Both the position numbers and the translations under genes were made by a program. A stretch of 11,866 nucleotides of DNA from JACRLI01 sp035542815 (GTDB lineage Bacteria > Eisenbacteria > RBG-16-71-46 > JACRLI01): assembly GCA_035542815.1 (NCBI GenBank), contig DATKKS010000048.1, forward strand, positions 1 to 11,866, read 5' to 3'. Shown here piece by piece: positions 6,059-11,866 of the stretch. Below the pieces are notes generated by a model, which was given only the letters and a program-made list of their open reading frames with translations, was not told the DNA's origin and ran no database searches. Each line of letters opens with the position of its first letter. Position 1 is the stretch's first letter.

Positions 6059-7738
6059 GTGGCCCAGCAGTACATATTCGTGATGCAGGACCTGGGCAAG
6101 GTCCACCCGCCCAACCGCCAGGTGCTCAAGGGCATCTGGCTGGCGTTCCTGCCCGGCGCCAAGATCGGCGTCCTGGGAGCCAACGGCGCCGGCAAGAGCA
6201 GCCTGCTGCGGATCATGGCGGGCGAGGACCACGACTTCCTGGGCGAGGCGCGGCGGGCCAAGGACGCCACCGTGGGCTTCCTGCCGCAGGAGCCCCGGCT
6301 GGACCCCACCAAGGACGTCCTGGGCAACGTCATGGACGGGGTGGCCGCCACCCGGGCGCTGCTGGACCGCTTCGACGAGATCAACGCCCGCCTGGCCACC
6401 GAGATGCCGGCCGAGGAGATGGAGAAGACGCTCGAGGAGCTGGGCCGGGTGCAGGACGCCATCGAGGCGGCCGACGGCTGGGAGCTGGACCGGCACCTGG
6501 AGATCGCCATGGAGGCGCTGCGCCTGCCGCCGCCCGAGGCCGACGTGAAGACCCTGTCCGGCGGCGAGGCGCGGCGCGTGGCGCTGTGCCGGCTGCTGCT
6601 GCAGCGGCCGGACCTGCTGCTCCTGGACGAGCCCACCAACCACCTGGACGCCGAGTCGGTGGAGTGGCTGGAGCACCACCTGCAGCAGTACCCGGGCACG
6701 GTGGTGGCGGTCACCCACGACCGCTACTTCCTGGACAACGTGGCCGGCTGGATCCTGGAGCTGGACCGCGGCCAGGGCATTCCGTGGGAGGGCAACTACT
6801 CCTCGTGGCTGGACCAGAAGCGCCGCCGGCTGGAGCAGGAGGAGAAGGCCGAGTCGGCCCGGCAGCGCACCCTGGCGCGCGAGCTGGAGTGGATCCGCAT
6901 GGCGCCGCGGGCGCGCCAGGCCAAGTCCAAGGCCCGCTACGCGGCGTACGAGGAGCTGCTGAGCCAGGAGGCGCTGCAGCGCGCCGAGACGGTGGAGATC
7001 CGCGTCCCCCCCGCCCCGCGGCTGGGCGAGGCGGTGATCCAGGCCGACGGGCTGTGCAAGGGCTACGGCGACCGGCTGCTCATCGACAACCTGAGCTTCA
7101 GCCTGCCCCGCGGCGGGATCGTCGGGGTGATCGGCCCGAACGGCGCGGGCAAGACCACGCTGTTCCGCATGATCACCGGCCAGGAGGCGCCGGACGCGGG
7201 GGCGATCCGGGTGGGCGAGACGGTGCAGCTGGCGTACGTGGACCAGAGCCGCGACTCGCTGGACCCGGCGAAGAGCGTGTGGGAGGAGATCTCCGGCGGC
7301 CAGGACGTGCTGGACTTCGGCGGCCGCAGCCTGCAGTCCCGCAGCTACGTGGCCTCCTTCAACTTCAAGGGGCCCGACCAGCAGAAGCGGGTGGGCGACC
7401 TCTCGGGCGGCGAGCGCAACCGGGTGCACCTGGCCCAGCTGCTGCGCCGCGGGGCCAACGTGCTGCTGCTGGACGAGCCCACCAACGACCTGGACGTGGA
7501 CACGCTGCGGGCGCTGGAGGAGGCGGTGCTGGCGTTCGCCGGGTGCGTGGTGGTGATCAGCCACGACCGCTGGTTCCTGGACCGCCTCGCCACCCACATG
7601 ATCGCCTTCGAGGGGGACAGCCGGGTGGTGTGGTTCGAGGGCAACTACCAGGACTACGAGGCCGAGCGCCGCCGCCGCCTGGGCGCGGCCGCCGACCAGC
7701 CCCACCGGATCCGCTACAAGAAGCTGATCCACGAGTAG
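6059..7738 (+). CDS. ettA: Energy-dependent translational throttle protein EttA (ABC-F ATPase)
   Basis: A 559-residue soluble ABC-F protein with two ATPase domains and no membrane segment. In E. coli, EttA binds the ribosomal E site and gates entry of the 70S initiation complex into elongation according to the ATP/ADP ratio. Domain 1 has Walker A GANGAGKSS at 40-48, signature LSGGE at 166-170 and Walker B LLLLDEPTNHLD at 186-197, with an arm insertion at about 95-140. A basic linker at about 240-320 (YSSWLDQKRRRLEQEE; ARQAKSKARYAAYEELL) is the tRNA-contacting region. Domain 2 has GPNGAGKTT at 359-367, LSGGERNRV at 448-456 and LLLDEPTNDLD at 469-479. Both catalytic Glu residues follow the Asp. 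The early KVHPPNRQVLKGI and the ending RYKKLIHE are typical of EttA, as is the length (about 555). The GTG start follows AGGGAGA ten bases upstream. An upstream in-frame start would only add an unconserved tail. Confidence 0.95.
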   Translation: MAQQYIFVMQDLGKVHPPNRQVLKGIWLAFLPGAKIGVLGANGAGKSSLLRIMAGEDHDFLGEARRAKDATVGFLPQEPRLDPTKDVLGNVMDGVAATRALLDRFDEINARLATEMPAEEMEKTLEELGRVQDAIEAADGWELDRHLEIAMEALRLPPPEADVKTLSGGEARRVALCRLLLQRPDLLLLDEPTNHLDAESVEWLEHHLQQYPGTVVAVTHDRYFLDNVAGWILELDRGQGIPWEGNYSSWLDQKRRRLEQEEKAESARQRTLARELEWIRMAPRARQAKSKARYAAYEELLSQEALQRAETVEIRVPPAPRLGEAVIQADGLCKGYGDRLLIDNLSFSLPRGGIVGVIGPNGAGKTTLFRMITGQEAPDAGAIRVGETVQLAYVDQSRDSLDPAKSVWEEISGGQDVLDFGGRSLQSRSYVASFNFKGPDQQKRVGDLSGGERNRVHLAQLLRRGANVLLLDEPTNDLDVDTLRALEEAVLAFAGCVVVISHDRWFLDRLATHMIAFEGDSRVVWFEGNYQDYEAERRRRLGAAADQPHRIRYKKLIHE

Positions 7739-7817
7739 CCGAAGCCCTCTGGACGAACCCGGCGCGATGACCTAGCGTTGGCACCGTTCTGTGGCCGTCA
7801 CAACGGGAGGGAATGAC

Positions 7818-9005
7818 GTGAAGGTCGTTGTGCCGAAGGAGTTCTTCGCCGACGAGCGCCGGGTCGCGCTGGTGCCCGAGACCGTGGCCAAGCTGGTCAA
7901 GCAGGGCTTCGAGGTCCGGGTCCAGGCCGGCGCGGGGGTGGAAGCCTACTTCCCCGACGCGCTGTACCAGGAGGCCGGGGCGGCGCTGGCGTCCGACCCG
8001 GCCGCGCTGTACGCCGAGGCGGACGTGGTGCTCAAGATCCAGCAGTTGGACGTGCACCCGGCCACCGGCCGGCACGAGGCCGAGATGCTCCGCGAGGACG
8101 CGGCCCTGATCTCCTTCCTCGAGCCGCTCTCCCAGCCGGCGGTGATGGACCGGCTGGCCGCGCGCCGGATCACCAGCTTCAGCATGGACGCCATCCCGCG
8201 CACCACCACCGCGCAGCGCATGGACGCGCTGTCCTCCATGGCCACCGTGGCCGGCTACGCGGCGGTGCTCATCGGGGCCGCGGCCCTGCCCCGCTTCGTC
8301 CCGATGCTGGTGACCGCCGCCGGCACCATCGCCCCGGCGCGGGTGTTCGTGCTGGGGGCGGGCATCGCGGGCCTGCAGGCCATCGCCACCGCGCGCCGGA
8401 TGGGCGCGGTGGTGGAGGCCTACGACGTGCGCCTGGCGGCCAAGGAGGAAGTGGAGAGCCTGGGCGCGCGGTTCGTCTCCGCCGCCGACCTCACCAGCGC
8501 GGACATGCAGGACGCCGGCGGCTACGCCAAGGAGCAGAGCGCGGAGTTCCTGCAGAAGGTCAAGGACATGCTCAAGGACCGGGTGAAGAACTCGGACCTC
8601 ATCGTGACCACCGCGCGCATCCCGGGCGCCCGGCCGCCGCTTCTGGTGACCGAGGACGCGGTCCGGGAAATGAAGCCCGGCTCGGTGATCGTGGACCTGG
8701 CCGCCGACATGGGCGGCAACTGCGAGTGCACCGAGGCCGGCAAGCTGGTGCTGAAGCACGGGGTCAACGTCTACGGGCTGGTCAACCCGGCCAGCCGCAT
8801 GCCGCTGCACGCCAGCCAGATGTACTCGCGCAACATCGCCAACTTCCTGGTCCACCTCAGCGAGAAGGACGGCAGCCGGCTCAAGCTGGACTTCGAGGAC
8901 GAGATCGCGCGGGAGAGCTGCATCACCCACGGCGGCGAGGTGCGCCACCGCCGGACCCGCGAGCGGGTCGAGGCGTGGCGGCAGAAGCAGGGAGGCGCCC
9001 GGTGA
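7818..9005 (+). CDS. pntAA: NAD(P) transhydrogenase subunit alpha part 1 (NAD(H)-binding dI component)
   Basis: A 395-residue soluble subunit that binds NAD(H) and hands hydride to the NADP(H)-binding domain of PntB on the cytoplasmic face of the membrane. The alanine dehydrogenase/PNT N-terminal signature RRVALVPETVAKL is at 14-26. The loop that contacts NADP(H) across the interface is seen as AQRMDALSSMATVAGYAAV at 132-150. The Rossmann motif VLGAGIAGLQAIATARRMGA is at 178-197, with the acidic residue binding the adenosine ribose in EAYDVR. GGNCECT and NVYGLVNPASRMP follow as in the family. The GTG at 7818 has GGGAGG seven bases upstream and begins exactly at the conserved KVVVPKE; an upstream in-frame start would add nine unconserved residues. 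It is split from the membrane part, as in Rhodospirillum-type three-subunit enzymes, unlike the fused E. coli PntA. Its stop overlaps the pntAB start. Confidence 0.95.
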   Translation: MKVVVPKEFFADERRVALVPETVAKLVKQGFEVRVQAGAGVEAYFPDALYQEAGAALASDPAALYAEADVVLKIQQLDVHPATGRHEAEMLREDAALISFLEPLSQPAVMDRLAARRITSFSMDAIPRTTTAQRMDALSSMATVAGYAAVLIGAAALPRFVPMLVTAAGTIAPARVFVLGAGIAGLQAIATARRMGAVVEAYDVRLAAKEEVESLGARFVSAADLTSADMQDAGGYAKEQSAEFLQKVKDMLKDRVKNSDLIVTTARIPGARPPLLVTEDAVREMKPGSVIVDLAADMGGNCECTEAGKLVLKHGVNVYGLVNPASRMPLHASQMYSRNIANFLVHLSEKDGSRLKLDFEDEIARESCITHGGEVRHRRTRERVEAWRQKQGGAR

Positions 9006-9316
9006 ACCTGGAGCTGGTGGCGGCCCTGGCGCCGCTGTACGTGTTCGCGCTGTCGGCGTTCGTGGGCTACGAGGTGATCTCCAAGGTGCCGGTGGTGCTG
9101 CACACCCCGCTCATGTCCGGCTCCAACGCCATCCACGGCGTGGTGCTGGTGGGCGCGATGCTGGTGGCCGGGGCGGCCGACAGCCCCCTCTTAATGGCGC
9201 TGGGCTTCCTGGGCGTGATGTGCGGCACGATCAACGTGGTGGGCGGCTTCATGGTCACCGACCGGATGCTCCAGATGTTCAAGCGGAAGCCGTCGGGGGC
9301 GGGGGGCAAGTCATGA
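9002..9316 (+). CDS. pntAB: NAD(P) transhydrogenase subunit alpha part 2 (membrane component)
   Basis: A 104-residue inner-membrane subunit that, together with the membrane half of PntB, forms the proton channel of transhydrogenase. Three hydrophobic segments are visible at about 8-24, 45-60 and 63-84. The family-specific loop KVPVVLHTPLMSGSNAIHG at 28-46 and the CGTINVVGGFMVTDRMLQMF ending at 74-93 are intact. Its GTG start overlaps the pntAA stop (GTGA), and its stop overlaps the pntB start (ATGA), so the three subunits should be made in a coupled way. Length is normal for the stand-alone form. Confidence 0.94.
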   Translation: MNLELVAALAPLYVFALSAFVGYEVISKVPVVLHTPLMSGSNAIHGVVLVGAMLVAGAADSPLLMALGFLGVMCGTINVVGGFMVTDRMLQMFKRKPSGAGGKS

Positions 9317-10758
9317 GCGGGCCGCCCGACCTGAAGCTGTTCGTGGAGCTGGCCTACCTGGCGGCGGCGATCCTGTTCATCCTGGGCCTCAAGATGCTCA
9401 GCTCGCCGGTCTCGGCGCGCCGGGGCAACCTCACCGCCGCCTGGGGCATGGGCCTGGCGGTGGTGGCCACGGTGTTCGACCAGGCGGTGTTCGGCCGGCT
9501 GGCCGAGGGCAGCTTCGTGGGCCTGGCGATCATCCTGGCCGGGATGCTGGTGGGCTCGCTCATCGGCGCGCTGTGGGCGCGCAAGGTGGCCATGACCGCC
9601 ATGCCCCAGATGGTGGCGGCCTTCAACGGCTCGGGCGGGCTGGCCGCGGCGCTGGTGTCGTGGGCCGAGTACCTGCGCATGGTGCAGCGCCTGCCGGAGG
9701 GCGCCGCGGGGCTCGACGCGGGGGTCTCGTTCAGCCCGGTGCTGGGCGCGCTCATCGGGGGGATCTCCTTCACCGGCAGCGTGCTGGCGTGGGGGAAGCT
9801 GCAGGGCGTGATCAACGAGCGGCCGCTCACCTTCCCCGGGCAGCGGCCGGTGAACTTCCTGCTGCTCCTGGGCACCGTCGCGCTGGGGGTGTGGTTGACG
9901 TTCCAGGGGCAGGCGGCGCTGTTCACGCTGTTCCTGGCGCTGGCGCTGGTGATCGGCTGGATGTTCGTGGCGCCCATCGGCGGTGGGGACATGCCGGTGG
10001 TGATCTCGCTGCTCAACTCGTTCACCGGGCTGGCCACCGCGCTGACCGGCTTCGCGCTCGAGAACAACGTGCTCATCATCTCGGGCACGCTGGTGGGCGC
10101 CTCGGGCACGCTGCTCACGCTGCTCATGTGCAAGGCCATGAACCGGTCCATCGGCAACGTGCTGTTCAGCGCGTTCGGCGCGGCCGGCGGCGGGCGCGCC
10201 AAGGGCGCCGCGGGCGGGGCGCCCAAGGTGGTGCGCGAGGTGTCGGTGGAGGACGCCGCGGTGATGATGGCCTACGCCCGGCAGGTGGTGATCGTGCCCG
10301 GCTACGGGCTGGCGGTGGCCCAGGCGCAGCACGTGGCGCGCGAGCTGGCGGACATGCTGGAGAAGCGCGGGGTGACCGTGAAGTACGCCATCCACCCGGT
10401 GGCCGGGCGGATGCCCGGGCACATGAACGTGCTGCTGGCCGAGGCCAACGTGCCGTACACCTCGCTGTACGACATGGACGCCATCAACCCCGAGCTGGAG
10501 CGGACCGACGTGGCCCTGGTGGTGGGCGCCAACGACGTGGTCAACCCGGCGGCCCGCTACGACGAGTCCAGCCCCATCTACGGGATGCCCATCCTGGACG
10601 TGGACAAGTGCGAGCACTGCATCGTGCTGAAGCGCTCCATGAAGCCGGGTTTCGCCGGGGTGGACAACGAACTGTTCTACGCGAAGAAGACCATGATGCT
10701 GTTCGGCGACGCCCGCGAATCGCTGGCCAAGCTGGTGAACGCCGTCAAGGAGGCCTGA
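9313..10758 (+). CDS. pntB: NAD(P) transhydrogenase subunit beta (proton channel and NADP(H)-binding dIII)
   Basis: A 481-residue subunit with about eight or nine membrane helices followed by the NADP(H)-binding domain. It couples inward proton movement to reduction of NADP+ by NADH, supplying NADPH for biosynthesis and peroxide defence. The membrane part (about 10-290) shows AFNGSGGLAAALVSWAEY at 103-120, GALIGGISFTGSVLAWGKLQG at 145-165 and the channel region GGGDMPVVISLLNSFTGLA at 223-241. The dIII domain has VPGYGLAVAQAQHVARELA at 328-346, the conserved HPVAGRMPGHMNVLLAEA at 361-378, VGANDVVNPAA at 404-414 and KRSMKPGFAGVDNELFY at 440-456. An unusual CEHC sits at 433-436 just before the KRSM motif. 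The ATG start is fixed by the four-base overlap with pntAB. It is the last gene of the operon and is followed by a hairpin terminator. Confidence 0.96.
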   Translation: MSGPPDLKLFVELAYLAAAILFILGLKMLSSPVSARRGNLTAAWGMGLAVVATVFDQAVFGRLAEGSFVGLAIILAGMLVGSLIGALWARKVAMTAMPQMVAAFNGSGGLAAALVSWAEYLRMVQRLPEGAAGLDAGVSFSPVLGALIGGISFTGSVLAWGKLQGVINERPLTFPGQRPVNFLLLLGTVALGVWLTFQGQAALFTLFLALALVIGWMFVAPIGGGDMPVVISLLNSFTGLATALTGFALENNVLIISGTLVGASGTLLTLLMCKAMNRSIGNVLFSAFGAAGGGRAKGAAGGAPKVVREVSVEDAAVMMAYARQVVIVPGYGLAVAQAQHVARELADMLEKRGVTVKYAIHPVAGRMPGHMNVLLAEANVPYTSLYDMDAINPELERTDVALVVGANDVVNPAARYDESSPIYGMPILDVDKCEHCIVLKRSMKPGFAGVDNELFYAKKTMMLFGDARESLAKLVNAVKEA

Positions 10759-10769
10759 GGCCCGGCCAG

Positions 10770-10817
10770 GACATCCTGCATCGCATCGAGGGCCAGGGGC
10801 CGCCGGAACAGGATGTC
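10770..10817. repeat. Long inverted repeat after pntB
   Basis: GACATCCTG (10770-10778) and CAGGATGTC (10809-10817) are perfect 9-base complements 30 bases apart. The left arm also lies within a local palindrome CAGGA-CA-TCCTG (10767-10778). It lies 11 bases after the pntB stop and before the terminator hairpin, and could form an RNA stem in the pnt 3' end. Confidence 0.45.
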
Positions 10818-10829
10818 GGCAGACGACGA

Positions 10830-10875
10830 GGGGCCGGGGACGCGCCAGGCGGGCGCAGCCCCGGCCCCGTTTCTT
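10830..10875 (+). terminator. Intrinsic terminator of the ettA-pnt strand
   Basis: GGGGCCGGGG (10830-10839) pairs perfectly with CCCCGGCCCC (10859-10868). Inside the loop GCGCC (10842-10846) can pair with GGCGC (10852-10856), extending the stem after a small internal loop. A T-rich run GTTTCTT follows on the plus strand. It lies between the convergent pntB and ferritin genes. In the ferritin direction the stem could also act, but no T-run follows there. Confidence 0.7.
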
Positions 10876-10884
10876 GCGCTTGCC

Positions 10885-11367
10885 CTACTTGGTGTGGACC
10901 AGGTAGGCCTCCATCAGCAGGATGTTGCCGCCGGAGCGCTTGGACTGGTTCAGCAGCCGGTTCATGGTGGCCTCCTCCTCCACCTGCTCTTTCACGAACC
11001 AGCCCAGGAACTCGCGCGTGGCGTGGTCGTTCTCCTTGATCGCGCGGTCCACCAGCGCGTGGATCTTCCGGGTCACGCCCTTCTCCCACTCCACCGACAG
11101 CTTGAAGGCGTCCTCGGGCACCTTGAAGGTGTTGACCGTCGCCTCGATCGCGGGCACCTCCAGGCGGCCGCCGGCCTCCAGGATGTACTTCACGATCTTC
11201 AGCCCGTGCTCGCGCTCCTCGTTCGACTGCTTGAAGTAGAAGCCCGCCAGGAGCGGCAGGTCCTCGGCGTCGAAGTACCCGGCGATGGCCAGGTACTGGT
11301 TGGACGCCTGCAGCTCATCCCCCACCTGGGTGTTGAGCGCCTTGTTCATGGCCTTGCTGAGCGACAC
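10885..11367 (-). CDS. Bacterial non-haem ferritin
   Basis: A 160-residue four-helix-bundle ferritin expected to form a 24-subunit cytoplasmic cage that oxidises Fe(II) and stores iron. The ferroxidase ligands can be placed: E18 (VGDELQASNQYLAIAGYF), E51 and H54 (SNEEREHG), E95 (EWEKGVTRKI), Q128 and E131 (WFVKEQVEEEATM). All match the FtnA-type pattern, including Tyr25. No methionine haem ligand of bacterioferritin type is seen at the corresponding place. The GTG start at 11367 has GGAGG seven bases upstream and begins at the conserved helix A; an upstream in-frame start adds 22 unconserved residues. It is convergent with pntB and separated from the aquaporin gene by a hairpin. It has its own candidate promoter with a palindrome over the predicted start site, so iron or redox control is plausible but not shown. 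Confidence 0.94.
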   Translation of the reverse strand: MSLSKAMNKALNTQVGDELQASNQYLAIAGYFDAEDLPLLAGFYFKQSNEEREHGLKIVKYILEAGGRLEVPAIEATVNTFKVPEDAFKLSVEWEKGVTRKIHALVDRAIKENDHATREFLGWFVKEQVEEEATMNRLLNQSKRSGGNILLMEAYLVHTK

Positions 11368-11456
11368 GGAACGGCCTCCTTTGTCCTGAATTCCTCCGGG
11401 CGGACCGCGTGGATCCGCCACCGACGGTTCCACTCAGGTCAGATGCACGACGGCTC

Positions 11457-11467
11457 GCGACGGTCGC
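11457..11467. promoter_or_regulatory. Operator-like palindrome at the ferritin transcription start
   Basis: GCGAC-G-GTCGC is a perfect odd palindrome placed just after the predicted -10 box of the ferritin promoter. The hexamer CGACGG occurs three times nearby (11422-11427, 11448-11453, 11458-11463). The location suits a repressor site. The sequence does not resemble the AT-rich Fur consensus. Confidence 0.3.
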
Positions 11468-11468
11468 A

Positions 11469-11497
11469 ACTATACCTCCGGCTCCGCGCGGCGGCCA
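11469..11497 (-). promoter_or_regulatory. Candidate promoter of the ferritin gene
   Basis: On the minus strand TATAGT (11474-11469, five of six) is preceded after 17 bases by TGGCCG (11497-11492, three of six). The -10 hexamer is identical to that of the ettA promoter. The predicted start near 11462 gives a leader of about 95 bases before GTG 11367. The weak -35 box suggests activator dependence or low basal use. Confidence 0.45.
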
Positions 11498-11524
11498 GAG
11501 CCGCCCGGAGCCGGGCCACAGCCG

Positions 11525-11550
11525 GAAGGGCCGGCGCGGGCCGGCCCTTC
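11525..11550 (-). terminator. Hairpin between aquaporin and ferritin genes
   Basis: A perfect 11-bp stem (GAAGGGCCGGC/GCCGGCCCTTC) with a four-base loop lies 34 bases after the aquaporin stop. This is a typical place for an intrinsic terminator. Only TTC ends the stem, without a clear T-run on the minus strand, so efficiency is uncertain. It should nevertheless help to separate the two transcripts. Confidence 0.55.
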
Positions 11551-11584
11551 GGCGCTTTCCCCCTTCCCATTCGGCGGCCAGGGG

Positions 11585-11866
11585 CTACGCCTCCGGCTTC
11601 TGGATGTTGTAGGTGAGGGCCGCCACGGCCGCGCCCAGGAACGGGCCCACGATGTACATCCACAGGTAGGACAGGTCGCCCGTGGCCAGCGCCGGGCCCA
11701 GCGTGCGCGCCGGGTTCATGGACGCGCCGGTCAGCGTGCACCCGATCAGCACCCCCACGGCCAGCGCCAGGCCGATGGCGATGCCGGCCGCGTTGCCGCC
11801 CCGGCCCGCCACGGCGGTGCCGAAGACGGTGGTCACGAAGATGTACGTGATCACCGCCTCGACCGC
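11585..11866 (-). CDS. Aquaporin (MIP family), C-terminal 93 residues, cut by window edge
   Basis: The right edge removes the first part of this inner-membrane channel; the last 93 residues remain. They contain a helix AVEAVITYIFVTTVFGTAV, a second helix GIAIGLALAVGVLIGCTLTG, the second NPA box as SMNPARTLGPALATGD and a last helix YLWMYIVGPFLGAAVAALTYNI, ending at KPEA. This corresponds to the second half of the MIP fold. NPAR followed by Thr-Leu-Gly rather than the NPARDLGPR of glycerol facilitators favours a water-type (AqpZ-like) channel over GlpF. Peroxide or other small solutes cannot be excluded. Its start and promoter lie outside the window. A hairpin follows the stop, so it is probably not co-transcribed with ferritin. 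Confidence 0.92.
   Translation of the reverse strand, partial: AVEAVITYIFVTTVFGTAVAGRGGNAAGIAIGLALAVGVLIGCTLTGASMNPARTLGPALATGDLSYLWMYIVGPFLGAAVAALTYNIQKPEA

Noticed and set aside
5882..7732. Minus-strand frame opposite ettA
   Set aside because: It is the reverse complement of conserved ABC domains and is His/Val/Leu-rich without motifs.
7750..7778. Sigma-70-like promoter TGGACG-17-TAGCGT upstream of pntAA
   Set aside because: The -10 box matches at only three of six positions; pntAA may simply be read from the ettA promoter, as no terminator is seen between them.
7778..7793. Sigma-54-like promoter (TTGGCAC) upstream of pntAA
   Set aside because: The -24 element is good, but the near-invariant GC at the -12 element is absent (TG instead).
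9067..10617. Minus-strand frame opposite pntAB and pntB
   Set aside because: It is antisense to two unmistakable transhydrogenase subunits and has no family features.

Overview
The window is very GC-rich throughout and GTG or TTG starts outnumber ATG (eight of the eleven starts I assigned). Together with a three-piece proton-translocating transhydrogenase (PntAA/PntAB/PntB), EttA, a bacterial ferritin and an aquaporin, this points to a high-GC bacterium. The genus or phylum cannot be fixed from sequence alone. A deltaproteobacterial/myxococcal or uncultivated high-GC lineage would fit, but that is a guess. No tRNA, rRNA, CRISPR array, insertion sequence or other mobile element was seen, and no gene-free stretch exceeds about 250 bases.

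Left part (1-5812, all minus strand): a cell-surface glycan type locus. Read in the direction of transcription it holds a DegT/DnrJ/EryC1/StrS-family sugar aminotransferase-like protein (4547-5812), a large three-part protein (methyltransferase-like domain, family 2 glycosyltransferase, TPR tail; 2820-4502), a small AhpD/carboxymuconolactone-decarboxylase-like protein (2298-2738), a secreted CHRD-domain protein (1635-2138), a membrane-anchored family 2 glycosyltransferase (275-1513), and the first 91 codons of a membrane protein that runs off the left edge (1-273). The two small genes in the middle seem to have their own promoters, so this is probably not one transcription unit.

Middle (5813-10758): a divergent intergenic region with a good extended -10 promoter leads rightward into ettA (6059-7738), the ABC-F translation factor. 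It is followed by pntAA-pntAB-pntB (7818-10758), whose genes overlap by four bases at each junction (GTGA, ATGA). These three make the membrane enzyme that uses the proton gradient to drive hydride transfer from NADH to NADP+. A GC-rich hairpin followed by a T-rich run ends this operon.

Right part (10885-11866, minus strand, convergent with pnt): a ferritin with a complete ferroxidase centre and its own promoter, and the C-terminal third of an aquaporin cut by the right edge, with a perfect 11-bp hairpin between them.

The most noteworthy observation is that the DegT-family protein carries methionine where the family has its PLP-binding lysine. Its neighbour's methyltransferase-like domain also lacks the expected SAM-binding residues. 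Two adjacent, apparently translated proteins with altered catalytic motifs suggest either recruited non-enzymatic domains or an unusual chemistry in this glycan locus.
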